Assembly: GCA_963771835.1 (NCBI GenBank)
Contig: CAVYVA010000004.1
Coordinates: forward strand, 558,001 to 622,000
Source of the DNA: CAVQCJ01 sp963771835
GTDB lineage: Bacteria > Actinomycetota > Actinomycetes > Prado026
DNA length: 64,000 nt
Direction: 5' to 3'
Shown here: piece by piece, positions 1-8,770 of the stretch
Layout of the letters: each line of letters opens with the position of its first letter
How positions within the stretch are numbered: position 1 is the stretch's first letter
Program-made: the position numbers and the translations under genes
The notes under the pieces: model-generated
The model's database searches: none
What the model was told of the DNA's origin: nothing
The model's input: the letters and a program-made list of their open reading frames with translations, nothing else

Positions 1-164
1 GGGACTACCGAGGTGAGCACCATCAGCCACACTAAGGCGCGACCGGCCATGTATCCGGACTCGGCCGACTCAACCCTGGAGAGCGCCAGCAGCAGCACGA
101 TGGTAGCGACGACGAGCAGGGCAACCTCGAGCAGGGTGCGGGGGGCGGTCAGCTGTTGCAGCAT
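1..164 (-). CDS. Membrane protein of polysaccharide locus, N-terminal part (runs off window)
   Basis: An ATG start at 164 opens a minus-strand frame that stays open to the window edge (54 codons visible). The start lies only 9 bases after the gmd stop, so it looks like the next gene of a gmd operon. A hydrophobic helix rich in Leu, Val and Ala is visible around residues 11-29, and a second hydrophobic stretch begins near residue 43. This suggests a polytopic membrane protein such as a polymerase, ligase or flippase of surface polysaccharide. The family cannot be named from this fragment. Confidence 0.55.
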   Translation of the reverse strand, partial: MLQQLTAPRTLLEVALLVVATIVLLLALSRVESAESGYMAGRALVWLMVLTSVV

Positions 165-173
165 CCTCAGTAC

Positions 174-1187
174 CTACCGGTCGACGCGCACGAGGCGACC
201 GGACAACTCGTCCTCGAGCTGCGCGACGTCGGCGTCGACCATCAGGCGGGCCAGCTCCGGCGTGAACGTCTGCGGCCGCCAGCCCAGGATCCGGTCCGCC
301 TTGTCGGCGTCACCGATCAGCGAGTCCACCTCGGAGGGACGCAGGTACCGCTCGTCGAAGCGCACGTACTCGCGCCAGTCCAGCCCGGCGTGCCCGAACG
401 AGAGCTCGACGAAGTCCCGCACGGAGTACGCGGTTCCCGTCGCCACGACGAAGTCGGTCGGCTCGTCGACCTGCAGCATCCGCCACATCGCCTCGACGTA
501 CTCGGGCGCGTAGCCCCAGTCACGGACGGCGGCGAGGTTCCCGAGGTACAGCTCGCTCTGCAGCCCTGCCTTGATGCGGGCGACGGCACGGGTGATCTTG
601 CGGGTCACGAACGTCTCGCCCCGTCGCGGCGACTCGTGGTTGAACAGGATCCCGTTCACCGCGAACATCCCGTAGGCCTCGCGGTAGTTCCGGGTGATCC
701 AGTAGCCGTAGACCTTGGCGACGCCGTAGGGCGAGCGCGGGTGGAAGTACGACTCCTCGTTCTGCGGCGGCGACGTCGCGCCGAACATCTCCGACGAGGA
801 CGCCTGGTAGAAGCGGGTCTCCAGGCCGACGCTGCGGATCGCCTCGAGCAGCTGAACGGTCGCCAGGCCGGTGACGTCCCCGGTGTAGACGGGCATGTCG
901 AACGAGACGCGGACGTGGCTCTGCGCGCCGAGGTGGTACACCTCGTCCGGCTGGATCTTGGCCAGCAGCGAGACGATCCCGGCGCCGTCGTGCAGGTCGC
1001 CGTGGTGCAGCGTCAGCCGGCGGGCCGGCTCCTGCGGGTCCTCGTACACGTGGTCGATCCGGCCGGTGTTGAACGAGGACGACCGCCGGATCAGCCCGTG
1101 CACCTCGTAGCCCTTCGCGAGCAGCAGCTCAGCAAGGTACGAGCCGTCCTGGCCGGTGATCCCGGTGATCAGAGCTCTCTTGGTCAC
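174..1187 (-). CDS. gmd: GDP-mannose 4,6-dehydratase
   Basis: The 337-residue product is a short-chain dehydrogenase/reductase that converts GDP-D-mannose to GDP-4-keto-6-deoxy-D-mannose, the first step towards GDP-L-fucose and related 6-deoxy sugars in the cytosol. The N-terminal nucleotide-binding motif GITGQDG is at residues 9-15. The conserved segment after it (RRSSSFNTGRIDH) is typical of Gmd. The catalytic Ser/Thr region QASSSEMFG and the pair Y154/K158 (YGVAK) are all present. Translation starts at a GTG. The divergent neighbour fcl encodes the next enzyme of the pathway, and the two starts are only 45 bp apart, so they probably share a promoter region. The length is normal for the family. 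Confidence 0.95.
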   Translation of the reverse strand: MTKRALITGITGQDGSYLAELLLAKGYEVHGLIRRSSSFNTGRIDHVYEDPQEPARRLTLHHGDLHDGAGIVSLLAKIQPDEVYHLGAQSHVRVSFDMPVYTGDVTGLATVQLLEAIRSVGLETRFYQASSSEMFGATSPPQNEESYFHPRSPYGVAKVYGYWITRNYREAYGMFAVNGILFNHESPRRGETFVTRKITRAVARIKAGLQSELYLGNLAAVRDWGYAPEYVEAMWRMLQVDEPTDFVVATGTAYSVRDFVELSFGHAGLDWREYVRFDERYLRPSEVDSLIGDADKADRILGWRPQTFTPELARLMVDADVAQLEDELSGRLVRVDR

Positions 1188-1232
1188 GCTGAGTGAGTCG
1201 GTCGTGGGGCCGGAGTGCTTTAGCCCGATGGG

Positions 1233-2241
1233 GTGACGGCCGAATCAACCCTCATGGACCAGTCGGCGCCGTCGCGACCCCGCTGGCAGCCCCGCCCGCT
1301 GCCACGTGAGGCCCGCGTGTACGTCGCTGGTCACGGGGGACTGGTCGGCTCGGCCGTGTGGCGACACCTGGAGGCGCAGGGGTTCACCGATCTGGTGGGC
1401 CGCTCCTCGGCCGAGCTGGACCTGCGCGAGCGCGACGACGTCCTGGACTTCTTCGCCAAGCAGCAGCCGGAGTACGTCGTCCTGGCCGCCGCCCGGGTGG
1501 GCGGGATCATGGCCAACGCCACCCAGCCGGCCGAGTTCCTCTCCGACAACCTGCGCATCCAGCTGAACGTCCTCGACGCCGCGGCCGCCCACGGGGTCCA
1601 GCGCCTGCTGTTCCTCGGCTCGTCGTGCATCTACCCCCGGCTGGCCCCGCAGCCGATCAGCGAGTCGGCCCTCCTGACCGGCCCGCTGGAGCCGACCAAC
1701 GAGGCGTACGCCATCGCGAAGATCGCCGGCGTGCTCCAGGTGCAGGCGCTGCGGCGCCAGCACGGTCTGTCGTACATCAGCGCGATGCCGACGAACCTGT
1801 ACGGCCCCGGGGACAACTTCTCCACGGCCGGCTCGCACGTGCTGCCCGCGCTGGTCCGGCGCTTCGACGAGGCCAAGCGGTCCGGAGCGGGCGCGGTGAC
1901 GCTGTGGGGGACGGGGACGCCCCGCCGGGAGTTCCTGCACGTGGACGACCTCGCTCGCGCCTGCCTGCTGCTGCTGGAGCGGTACGACGACGACGCCCCG
2001 GTGAACGTGGGCACCGGCACGGACCTGACCATCGCCGAGCTCGCGACGCTGGTGGCCCGGGTGGTCGGCTACGAGGGGTCAGATCGGGTGGGACCCGACC
2101 AAGCCGGACGGCACACCGCGCAAGGTCCTCGACGTCACACGTATCCAGGAACTGGGCTGGACGGCCGAGATAGGTCTCGGGCGGGGCTTGGAATCGACCT
2201 ACGCCTGGTATCTCGACCACGGCGCGGACCTGAGGGGCTAG
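1233..2241 (+). CDS. fcl: GDP-L-fucose synthase (frameshifted near 2076)
   Basis: This is an NADP-dependent epimerase/reductase that turns the Gmd product into GDP-L-fucose. It shows the N-terminal GHGGLVGSA nucleotide motif, GSSCIYP and the YAIAK catalytic motif. After residue V-V-G-Y-E-G the original frame loses similarity. The expected C-terminus (WDPTKPDGTPRK, then a terminal TYAWYL) continues in the next frame to a TAG at 2239-2241. Removing one G from the GGGG run at 2075-2078 restores a 335-residue protein of normal length. As given, the frame instead runs into the kinase gene and mimics an 824-residue fusion, which I do not believe. The start is GTG 1233 or ATG 1254; neither has a strong ribosome site. 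Confidence 0.85.
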
Positions 2242-2252
2242 GGGATCTCGAC

Positions 2253-3707
2253 ATGGACCTGCGGGACTACGGGCGCATCCTGCGCAAGCGGTGGCTGTCC
2301 ATCGTGCTGTGCATGCTGCTCGGCGGCGCCGCCGCAGTCGGCGTCTCGGCCCTCCAGACCCCCGTCTACGAGGCCCAGACGCAGCTGTTCGTGTCCGCGC
2401 AGTCGTCCTCGTCCAACCTGGCCGACGCCGCTCAGGGCGGCATCTTCACCCAGCAGCGGGTCAAGTCGTACGCGCAGATCGTGACCTCGCCCGACGTCCT
2501 GCAGCCGGTGATCGACCGGCTGGGCCTGACCATGACGCCGGACAAGCTGGCCAACCAGATCACCGCGTCGGCCCCGCTGGACACCGTGCTCATCAACGTC
2601 GCGGTCGACGACACGTCCGCGCAGCGGGCCATGGACATCGCGAACGCCGTCAGCACGGAGTTCACCTCACAGGTGCTGATCCTGGAGACGCCGGTGGGCG
2701 GTGGCGACTCGCCGGTCAAGGTGACCGTCGTGAAGCAGGCCGACAAGCCGCTGGTGCCGGTCTCCCCCCGTACGAAGGTGAACCTGGCCCTGGGCCTGCT
2801 GCTCGGGCTGGCCGTCGGCATCGGGATCGCGGTCTTCCGCGAGACGCTGGACACGACCATCAAGCGGATCGACGACCTGGCCCGGGTCACCGGCGCCGGC
2901 GCGCTCGGGATGATCGCGTTCGACAGCGACGCGGCCAAGCACCCGCTGATCACCGCGATCGACCCGAGCTCGACCCGGTCGGAGTCGTTCCGCACGCTGC
3001 GGACGAACCTGCAGTTCGTCGACATCGACCGGCCGCCGCGCACCGTCGTGATCACGTCGGCGGTCGCCGGCGAGGGCAAGTCCACGACCGCGTGCAACCT
3101 GGCCATCACGCTCGCGCAGGCCGGCATCCGGGTGGCGCTGGTCGAGAGCGACCTGCGGCGCCCGAAGATCGCCGAGTACCTGGGCGTGGAGGGCTCGGTC
3201 GGCCTGACGTCGGTGCTCATCGGCCGGGCCTCGCTGGACGACGCGCTGCAGACGTGGGGCCGCTGCGGGCTGGCGGTGCTGGCCTCCGGGCCGATCCCGC
3301 CGAACCCGTCCGAGCTGCTCGGGTCCGGTCACATGGTGGCCCTGCTGCGCCAGCTGCAGCAGCGCTTCGACGTGGTCATCATCGACGCCCCGCCGCTGCT
3401 GCCGGTGACGGACGCCGCGGTGCTGTCGCGGATCTGCGACGGCGCGGTGCTGGTCGTGCGGTACGGCAAGACGCGGCGCGAGCAGCTCGAGCGCACGGCC
3501 CAGGCGCTGCACACGGTGGACGCCCGCATCCTGGGCACGGTCATGAACATGGCGCCCACCAAGGGCCCGGACGCCTATGCGTACGGGTACGGCTACTCGT
3601 ACGCCTACAAGACGCGCACGGACCGGCCGCGGATGAACTCGGTGACCGCGCAGGGAGACGTCCTGCCGGACACCCGGGTCGGCCGCCGGGCCAAGGCCGG
3701 GCGCTAG
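2253..3707 (+). CDS. Wzz/Wzc-like polysaccharide co-polymerase with tyrosine autokinase domain
   Basis: This 484-residue membrane protein probably controls export or chain length of a surface polysaccharide. The N-terminal chain-length-determinant domain has one membrane helix at about residues 14-32 and a second at about 176-195. A cytoplasmic BY-kinase domain follows, with Walker A VAGEGKST at 271-278, Walker A' VESDLRRP near 298-304 and Walker B DVVIIDAPP near 373-381. A Tyr cluster (YAYGYGYSYAYK) near the C-terminus is the expected autophosphorylation tail. In Actinobacteria both modules commonly sit on one chain, as here. ATG 2253 lies 11 bases after the restored fcl stop, so fcl and this gene are probably co-transcribed. 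Confidence 0.88.
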   Translation: MDLRDYGRILRKRWLSIVLCMLLGGAAAVGVSALQTPVYEAQTQLFVSAQSSSSNLADAAQGGIFTQQRVKSYAQIVTSPDVLQPVIDRLGLTMTPDKLANQITASAPLDTVLINVAVDDTSAQRAMDIANAVSTEFTSQVLILETPVGGGDSPVKVTVVKQADKPLVPVSPRTKVNLALGLLLGLAVGIGIAVFRETLDTTIKRIDDLARVTGAGALGMIAFDSDAAKHPLITAIDPSSTRSESFRTLRTNLQFVDIDRPPRTVVITSAVAGEGKSTTACNLAITLAQAGIRVALVESDLRRPKIAEYLGVEGSVGLTSVLIGRASLDDALQTWGRCGLAVLASGPIPPNPSELLGSGHMVALLRQLQQRFDVVIIDAPPLLPVTDAAVLSRICDGAVLVVRYGKTRREQLERTAQALHTVDARILGTVMNMAPTKGPDAYAYGYGYSYAYKTRTDRPRMNSVTAQGDVLPDTRVGRRAKAGR

Positions 3708-3781
3708 CGGCACGGCGAACGCAGGGAGCGAGACCACAAGCAGACCCGCGTACGAGGGGGAACCCGAGGACACGGGGGCAA

Positions 3782-3810
3782 GGGGCCGCCGGCGCCGGGG
3801 CGGCGGCCCC
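3782..3810. terminator. GC-rich hairpin downstream of the tyrosine kinase
   Basis: GGGGCCGCC (3782-3790) pairs with GGCGGCCCC (3802-3810) around an 11-base loop. It lies 75 bases after the kinase stop. There is no T-run, as is usual for actinobacterial terminators, so the function is inferred. Confidence 0.5.
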
Positions 3811-3821
3811 ACCGGACAAGG

Positions 3822-3856
3822 TCCGGGTCACTTGCAGGCAGGTGCGGTGACCCGGA
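3822..3856. terminator. Second hairpin downstream of the tyrosine kinase
   Basis: Ten-base arms TCCGGGTCAC (3822-3831) and GTGACCCGGA (3847-3856) are perfectly complementary around a 15-base loop. With the hairpin just upstream and the long palindrome just downstream it forms a three-hairpin cluster in the gap between the kinase gene and the convergent surface-protein gene. Confidence 0.45.
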
Positions 3857-3892
3857 TCTTCCCGTCTCCGCAGCCACCCCGCACCGGGACCA

Positions 3893-3949
3893 CGAAGACC
3901 TACGGGCAGGTAAGGCCGGAATCCGGCCTTACCTGCCCGTAGGTCTTCG
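3893..3949. repeat. Long perfect palindrome, family A copy 1
   Basis: A 57-base perfect inverted repeat with 28-base arms around one central base. The arm core is CCTACGGGCAGGTAAGGCCG. The same core recurs at 9800-9848, 10793-10833 and, partly decayed, at 44267-44315. It lies between two convergent genes, so a bidirectional terminator or a REP-like dispersed element is the likely role. There is no T-tract on either side. Confidence 0.8.
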
Positions 3950-3970
3950 GCGCCACCGGGGCGCCTGGGC

Positions 3971-4546
3971 TCAGTGGGAGCTGGGCTGCAGCGGCTGCGG
4001 GGCGGCCGGTGCGGCGGGCGCCACGGCCGGAGCGGCGCGACGGCGCCGGACCACCATGACGATCAGGATGCCCAGGACCAGCAGGCCGAGGGCGGCCAGC
4101 AGGTACTGCAGCACCGGGAACCCGGTGTGCGAGAGCTCGGTCCCGGCGGGGGCGGCCGCACGGACGGTCACCGTGGCCGACAGCGACACCGGCGCCCCGG
4201 CCGTGTCGACGCCGGTCATCGTGATGACGTGGTCGCCGGAGGCCGTGAACGTGATGGTCGAGGTGACAGCGCCGGTCGCGTCGGTCGTGAGCGGCTTGGA
4301 CCCGAACGGAAGCGCCATCGCGGCCGCGCCGCGAGCACCTGGTCCGGTCCAGGAGAGCGTGATCGCCGACAACGGCTGGAAGCCCAGCCCGTCGACCGTG
4401 ACGGTCTGCCCGGCATCGACGACGGTGGCGCTCACGGAGAGCGTCGGCGAGGCCGGCGGGTAGGCCGCCTGCGCGGCCGGGCCCACGAACATCAGCCCGG
4501 CGCCGACCGCAAGGGCGGCGAGCGCGGTGAGGTGACGGATCCGCAT
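3971..4546 (-). CDS. Secreted surface protein with sortase-like C-terminal anchor
   Basis: From ATG 4546 (GGGGAG ribosome site just upstream) the product is 191 residues. It has an N-terminal signal peptide (MRIRHLTALAALAVGAGLMF followed by an Ala-rich cleavage region), then one Ig-like beta domain typical of bacterial surface proteins. The C-terminus is LSHTG, a hydrophobic helix and an RRRR stop-transfer sequence, which is the layout of an LPXTG sorting signal with Ser in place of Pro. It probably ends up in the cell wall or membrane. An upstream start at 4579 is possible but would add residues ahead of a good signal peptide. No sortase gene is visible nearby. It follows the DUF4012 gene and may be co-transcribed with it. 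Confidence 0.75.
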   Translation of the reverse strand: MRIRHLTALAALAVGAGLMFVGPAAQAAYPPASPTLSVSATVVDAGQTVTVDGLGFQPLSAITLSWTGPGARGAAAMALPFGSKPLTTDATGAVTSTITFTASGDHVITMTGVDTAGAPVSLSATVTVRAAAPAGTELSHTGFPVLQYLLAALGLLVLGILIVMVVRRRRAAPAVAPAAPAAPQPLQPSSH

Positions 4547-4628
4547 CGGAGAACTCCCCAGTCGAAGGCAAACGGACACGGGGGCCCACCGGACAGCGGT
4601 GGCGGCCCGGAGAAGGGTCCCCCGGGCG

Positions 4629-6474
4629 TTATCGGCAGGTCGACGCGGTGACCGTAGTCGTGGGGGTCTGGACGAGCGGGGCGACCCAGGCCCGGACCGG
4701 GATGTGGCGCCTCCTGCGCGGGCTCGGTCAGCTGCAGGACCAGCACCCGGGTGTGCCCGGACCTCAGCTCGACCGGGAGCGACACGACCGGGCGCCCGTC
4801 CCCCGCCCCGTCCACGCCCGGTGAGACCGCGGCCTGGCCGCCGTCCAGGGTCGCGCCGGTGACCTGGGTGCCCTCGGTCAGGTAGACCAGCACCCGGTCG
4901 AGCACCGAACCGTCACCGCCGTGCCCGGCCGGCGAGGTCATCGCGCCGCGGTCGAGACGGTAGCCCGCGTACTCCGGCAGCCCCGACGCCGGGGCACCGT
5001 CGTGGAGCGTGAGCGTGACCGTCGAGGCCACCGGGCCGCCCCCGTCGGTACAGCTGCGCACATAGGACAGCGAGGCGGTCGTGTAGAAGTCGATCTTGCT
5101 CCCGGAGGCGTTGTCGAGCGCCACCCCGACGTACGGGCCGGGGCTGTCGTCCACCACGCCGGACACCGCCGTGCCGGCGATCTGCGCCTCCTCGTCCGCG
5201 TGCGCGCTGAACACCAGGAGGCGGCGCTCCCCGGCGGCCCGGCCCAGCGCGCGGACCATCGCCTGGGGGTCCCCGGCCCCGCTCAGCACCTTGGACAACG
5301 CGGCGGCGGCCACCGCCTGCAGGAACTGCTTGCGCTGCGCGTTCTGCGTCGGCGAGGGGTAGCGGGCGTACACCTGCTGCAGCGTCAGCGCCGCGATCCC
5401 GGAGCCGTTCAGCGTCGTGCCGTCCTTCAGCCGCGTCGGCCCGGTGACCTCGAGCAGGTACCCGAGCGTCACCGGGTCGACGGCGATGACGCCGTCCAGC
5501 TGCTGCCCGTGCTGGCGCCGCCACAGCTCGAGCTGCTGCCGGGCGGCGTACGGGAAGTGCGCGCTGAGGTTGGTGTTCACCCACAGGGCCGGGTCGTCGC
5601 CGAACAGCGCCTTGTACTGCGGCCCGAGGTCGAGCACGGGCGCGGCCGCCGACTTCAGGTCGGAGTCGGTGCCCAGGCTGTCGACGGTCAGCCGCCCCCC
5701 GCTGGCGGTGACCACGGCGTAGGCGCCGACCAGCCCACCGGTCCCCCGCGCCTCCGCGTTGTTCTGGAACACCACGAGGTAGTGCCGCGCGCCCTCGGAG
5801 CCGAGCATGCTCGGCAGCACCCGGGCCGCCGTGGACACTGCGGCCAGGTCCACCGACAGCCCGCCGACCTGGCGTCGCAGCGACACCACCCCGGTGGCGA
5901 CCGGGCTCGCCACCCCGCCGAGGTCGATCGCGGTCAGCCGCGACTCCAACGGAGCCAGCGCCGCGCGGGCCGCGTCGACGGACGGCTGCGCCGCGGCGAC
6001 GGCGGCCACGTCGAGGCGGTCGCCTTCGCGGATCCGGTCGGGGGCCAGGCGCGAGGCGGCGTCCACGAGGTCGGGCAGCACGCCGTTGACGGTGGCGGCC
6101 AGCACGTCGGTGGCCTCGGTGACCGCCCGCGGCGTGCGGCCCAGGAACGGGACCATCCCCACGGCCCGCCAGAGCGGGTCGCCGGTGAGGCCGCGCGCGT
6201 TCGCCGCATGCGTCCGGGCGTCGTCCAGGACCTCCAGCGCGTCGTCGCGGTCCCCGGCGACCAGGGCGGCCCGCAGCCGGGACACGTCGGTGCGCGCCGC
6301 GGTGAGCTCGTCCCGGGCGCGCAGGCCGGACCAGGCCATCCAGGCGGCGGCCGCCGCGAGCGCGAGCAGGACGCCGGCCAGGACGCGGACGGCGAACGTC
6401 CGCCGTCCGCGGTGCCGGGCGGCTCCGTGCCGGTCTGCGGTACGCCTGTCTCCGGGACGCCGGTGCCGGGACAC
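4629..6474 (-). CDS. DUF4012 domain protein (frameshifted near 4722)
   Basis: The product starts with a basic cytoplasmic tail and one membrane helix (about residues 28-47), followed by a large extracytoplasmic region matching DUF4012 proteins of Actinobacteria, a family often found near exopolysaccharide genes. The segment VVFQNNAEARGTGGLVGAYA is typical. In the raw sequence the frame runs on to 4492, over the start of the next gene. The tail after LQLTEPAQ looks shifted, because the neighbouring frame gives a plausible end (VAPLVQTPTTTVTASTCR) at a TAA at 4629-4631. Removing one base near 4722 gives 614 residues. The biochemical function of the family is unknown to me. Confidence 0.75.
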
Positions 6475-6549
6475 GGCGCCACTGTACGTGCAGTGCGCGC
6501 GACTCAGGGTGACTTCGCTGACCCGGTCAGGTGACGGCAGGCCGCCCGT

Positions 6550-7365
6550 TCACGCAATGTGGCCGGTCCAGGTCGAGCCGTCCCAGTAGCGGCGGCCGCC
6601 CGGCCGCGAGGGGTCCGGGTCCGGGTACCAGCCCGCGGCGCGGCGGCGGCACGGCCGGGACGGCGTACGTCGGCGCCGTGTACGCGCGGGGGTGGCGTAG
6701 GTCGGGGTGGTGTACGTCGGGGTGGTGTAGGTCGGTGGGTAGCCGGCTGCGGACGGGTCCGCCGCAGCGACGGCGGGCCGGAGCGCCCGCCTGCGCTGGG
6801 TCAGTCCGACGGCGAACAGCACCAGGCCGACGAGGACGAGCAGGCCGCCGCCGAGGATCCCGAAGATCCACCCTGCGCGGTCGACCACCTTCGACGTGAG
6901 CCCGGGCGCCACCACGAGCTGGGTCCCGGTGTCGGACTGCGCGACGGTCAGCTCGTACTGGCCGGTCTGCCCGGCATCGAACTGGGCGATCGCGACGAAC
7001 TCCTGGCCGTACCGGTTGAAGCGCTCGTCGATGTCGGGGGCGCTCACGGCGACGCCCTGCCCGTCGGGGCCGCTGACGGTCACGTCGGACGCCGACATCG
7101 GGATCGCCCCCGAGTTCTGGAAGACGAGGTACGTCCCGGGCTCGAGGCTGACCGCGTTCGTGCCCTGGGAGTCCAGCAGCGGGGCGGTCAGCTGGTCTTG
7201 GACGGCGGAGACGACGCCGCTGAACAGCAGGATCGCCGAGACGATCGCCAGCACCAGCCCGACCGCGGCGACGACGATGCCGCTGATCCACAGGCCGCGC
7301 CCCGCGGACGTCCGTCGCGGTCCCGCCGGCGGCGGCTGCGCGTACTGGTACGGCTGGGCGCTCAT
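6550..7365 (-). CDS. DUF2510 membrane protein (C-terminal linker possibly double-frameshifted)
   Basis: ATG 7365 overlaps the ygfZ stop as ATGA. The 271-residue product has two hydrophobic helices (about residues 25-50 and 165-190) around a probable extracytoplasmic beta domain. A proline/threonine/tyrosine repeat linker (PTYTTPTYTTPTYATP) follows. It ends in a DUF2510 motif, GWYPDPDPSRPGGRRYWDG, a short Trp-rich domain common in actinobacterial membrane proteins. Between about 6640 and 6690 the linker turns into an Arg-rich run, while the adjacent frame continues the repeat theme (AYTAPTYAVPAVPPP). A one-base loss near 6689 and a one-base gain near 6640 would explain this. Its role is unknown. 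Confidence 0.65.
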   Translation of the reverse strand: MSAQPYQYAQPPPAGPRRTSAGRGLWISGIVVAAVGLVLAIVSAILLFSGVVSAVQDQLTAPLLDSQGTNAVSLEPGTYLVFQNSGAIPMSASDVTVSGPDGQGVAVSAPDIDERFNRYGQEFVAIAQFDAGQTGQYELTVAQSDTGTQLVVAPGLTSKVVDRAGWIFGILGGGLLVLVGLVLFAVGLTQRRRALRPAVAAADPSAAGYPPTYTTPTYTTPTYATPARTRRRRTPSRPCRRRAAGWYPDPDPSRPGGRRYWDGSTWTGHIA

Positions 7366-8270
7366 GGCTGCGGGGGGCTCTCGACGGCTGCGGGCACGGC
7401 CGCATCGGGGGGACCGGCGAGCAGGGTGGCGCCGTCCTCGACGGTCCGCTTGACCAGCGCGAGCGCGATCGGTCCGAGCTCGTTGTCGCGCACGGCGGTG
7501 CCGACGAACCCGACCTGCCGTCCTTCGGCGCCGGTCACCGGGTCGCCGTGCGCGGGCAGCAGGGACTGCGAGCCGTCCAGCTGCAGGAGGACCAGGCGGC
7601 GCGGCGGCCGGCCCAGGTTGTGCACCCGGGCGACCGTCTCCTGACCGCGGTAGCAGCCCTTGTCCAGGTGCACGGCAGGGCCGATCCAGCCGACCTCGGC
7701 CGGGATGGTCCGGTGGTCGGTCTCGAAGCCCAGCCGCGGGACCCCGCTCTTGACCCGGACCGCCTCGTGCGCCCACAGGCCGGCCGCGTCGGCCGGCCGC
7801 GGCCAGCTCCCGGTCGCAGATCGGACCGCGCGACGAAGCGGTCGCCGGCGAGCGTCCGTACGACCGCGAAGTCGGCTGTGACGTCGTCGACCTCGACCGC
7901 GGACCAGAAGACCATCGAGCGCAGGTAGGCGGTGAGGGCGTCGAGCGTGCCCGGCTCCACGTGCGCGAGGACGGCCGAGCCGTCGTCGACCAGAGTCAGG
8001 TGGTGCTCGACGTGGCCGTGCGGGGACAGGATCAGCGCCTGCGTCCACACGCCCGGCGGCAGCTCGGTGAGGTGCTGGGAGGTCAGCGCGTGCAGCCAGG
8101 TCAGCCGGTCGGCTCCGGCCACCCGGAGCACCGGGCGGTGCGAGAGGTCGACGACCGCGTCACCGGCCTCGTAGCGCGCGCTCCTCGGCGTACGGGTCGC
8201 CGTAGTGCCAGGGCGCGCCGGCGTCCGGGCCGGCCTCGACCGGGACGGCGTGCGTGGCCGGCGCGGTCAT
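7362..8270 (-). CDS. ygfZ: Folate-binding YgfZ-like protein (two frameshifts)
   Basis: YgfZ proteins are tetrahydrofolate-dependent and help assemble or repair certain iron-sulfur enzymes. They are related to GcvT. The diagnostic motif KGCYRGQE is present, as is LGFETDHRTIPAEVGWIG. The gene is in three pieces. The start at ATG 8270 overlaps the fur stop (ATGA). The frame shifts by +1 near 8181 (AEER, then YEAGDAVVDLSHRPVLRVAG) and again by -1 or +2 near 7815 (VARSDL, then AAGLWAHEAVRVK). Correcting both gives about 302 residues, normal for the family. As given, the gene would not be translated whole. The position next to fur and sulfur genes suits an Fe-S role. Confidence 0.8.
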
Positions 8271-8767
8271 CGGTGCGCCCAGTGCTCAGCGTGCTGCTCG
8301 GCGTGGTCGGCGTGGTCGGCGTGGTCGGCGTGGTCGGCGTGGTCGGCATGGCGCGCGGCGCCCGAGGCGCAGGCGGCACAGGTCCCCGAGATCGCCATGT
8401 GTCCCACATCAGGGGTGAACCCGTGGACGTCCCGCAGCCTTCCCACCAGCTGGTCGGCCAGCGCCAGGTCGGCCTCGGTCACCGTTCCGCAGGACTCGCA
8501 GACCAGGTGCAGGTGCGCCGTTTCGTCGCCCGGGTGGTAGGTGGCGGCGCCCGGCCCCAGATGCGCGTGCCGGATCACCCCGAGCCGCTCGAACAGCTCG
8601 AGCGTCCGGTACACCGTCGACGGGTTGACGCCCGGGTCCGCCCGGGCCACCTCGGCGCAGACCGCCTCGGGGGTCGCGTGGCCCAGCCGCGTGACGGCGT
8701 CCAGGACGATCTGGCGCTGCGGGGTCATCCGCAGCCCCTCGCTGTGCAGGCGTTCCCGCAGCGTCAC
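8267..8767 (-). CDS. Fur-family metalloregulator with histidine-rich tail
   Basis: A 166-residue winged-helix repressor of the Fur superfamily. The DNA-binding region has MTPQRQIVLDAV and NPSTVYRTLELFERLGVI. The dimerisation domain has HLHLVCESCG. Structural zinc cysteines C90/C93 and C130/C133 are both present. The odd part is the C-terminus. From residue 140 it consists of His-Ala-Asp repeats with nine histidines in 27 residues, encoded by a 9-bp tandem repeat. Such tails bind zinc, nickel or cobalt in other proteins, so a Zur or Nur role is possible, but the metal cannot be decided from sequence. The stop overlaps the ygfZ start (ATGA) and the gene follows nitrobindin by 3 bases. Confidence 0.88.
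   Translation of the reverse strand: MTLRERLHSEGLRMTPQRQIVLDAVTRLGHATPEAVCAEVARADPGVNPSTVYRTLELFERLGVIRHAHLGPGAATYHPGDETAHLHLVCESCGTVTEADLALADQLVGRLRDVHGFTPDVGHMAISGTCAACASGAARHADHADHADHADHADHAEQHAEHWAHR
8303..8347. repeat. 9-bp tandem repeat inside the fur-family gene
   Basis: Five exact head-to-tail copies of GTGGTCGGC. On the coding strand each copy adds one Ala-Asp-His unit to the regulator's tail. Copy number could change by slippage without breaking the frame. Confidence 0.85.
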
Positions 8768-8770
8768 CGC

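Noticed and set aside
156..1196. 346-aa plus-strand ORF over gmd
   Set aside because: It is antisense to a clear gmd gene and has only the Arg/Val/Leu-rich composition expected of a high-GC shadow frame.
1233..3707. Apparent 824-aa fusion of GDP-fucose synthase and tyrosine kinase
   Set aside because: The joining segment is out-of-frame Arg/Gly-rich text. Dropping one G near 2076 restores the normal fcl end and leaves a separate kinase start at 2253.
7362..8270. Programmed frameshifting in ygfZ
   Set aside because: Two shifts of opposite sense without slippery sequences or conserved stimulators, in a window full of similar indels, point to sequence error rather than recoding.
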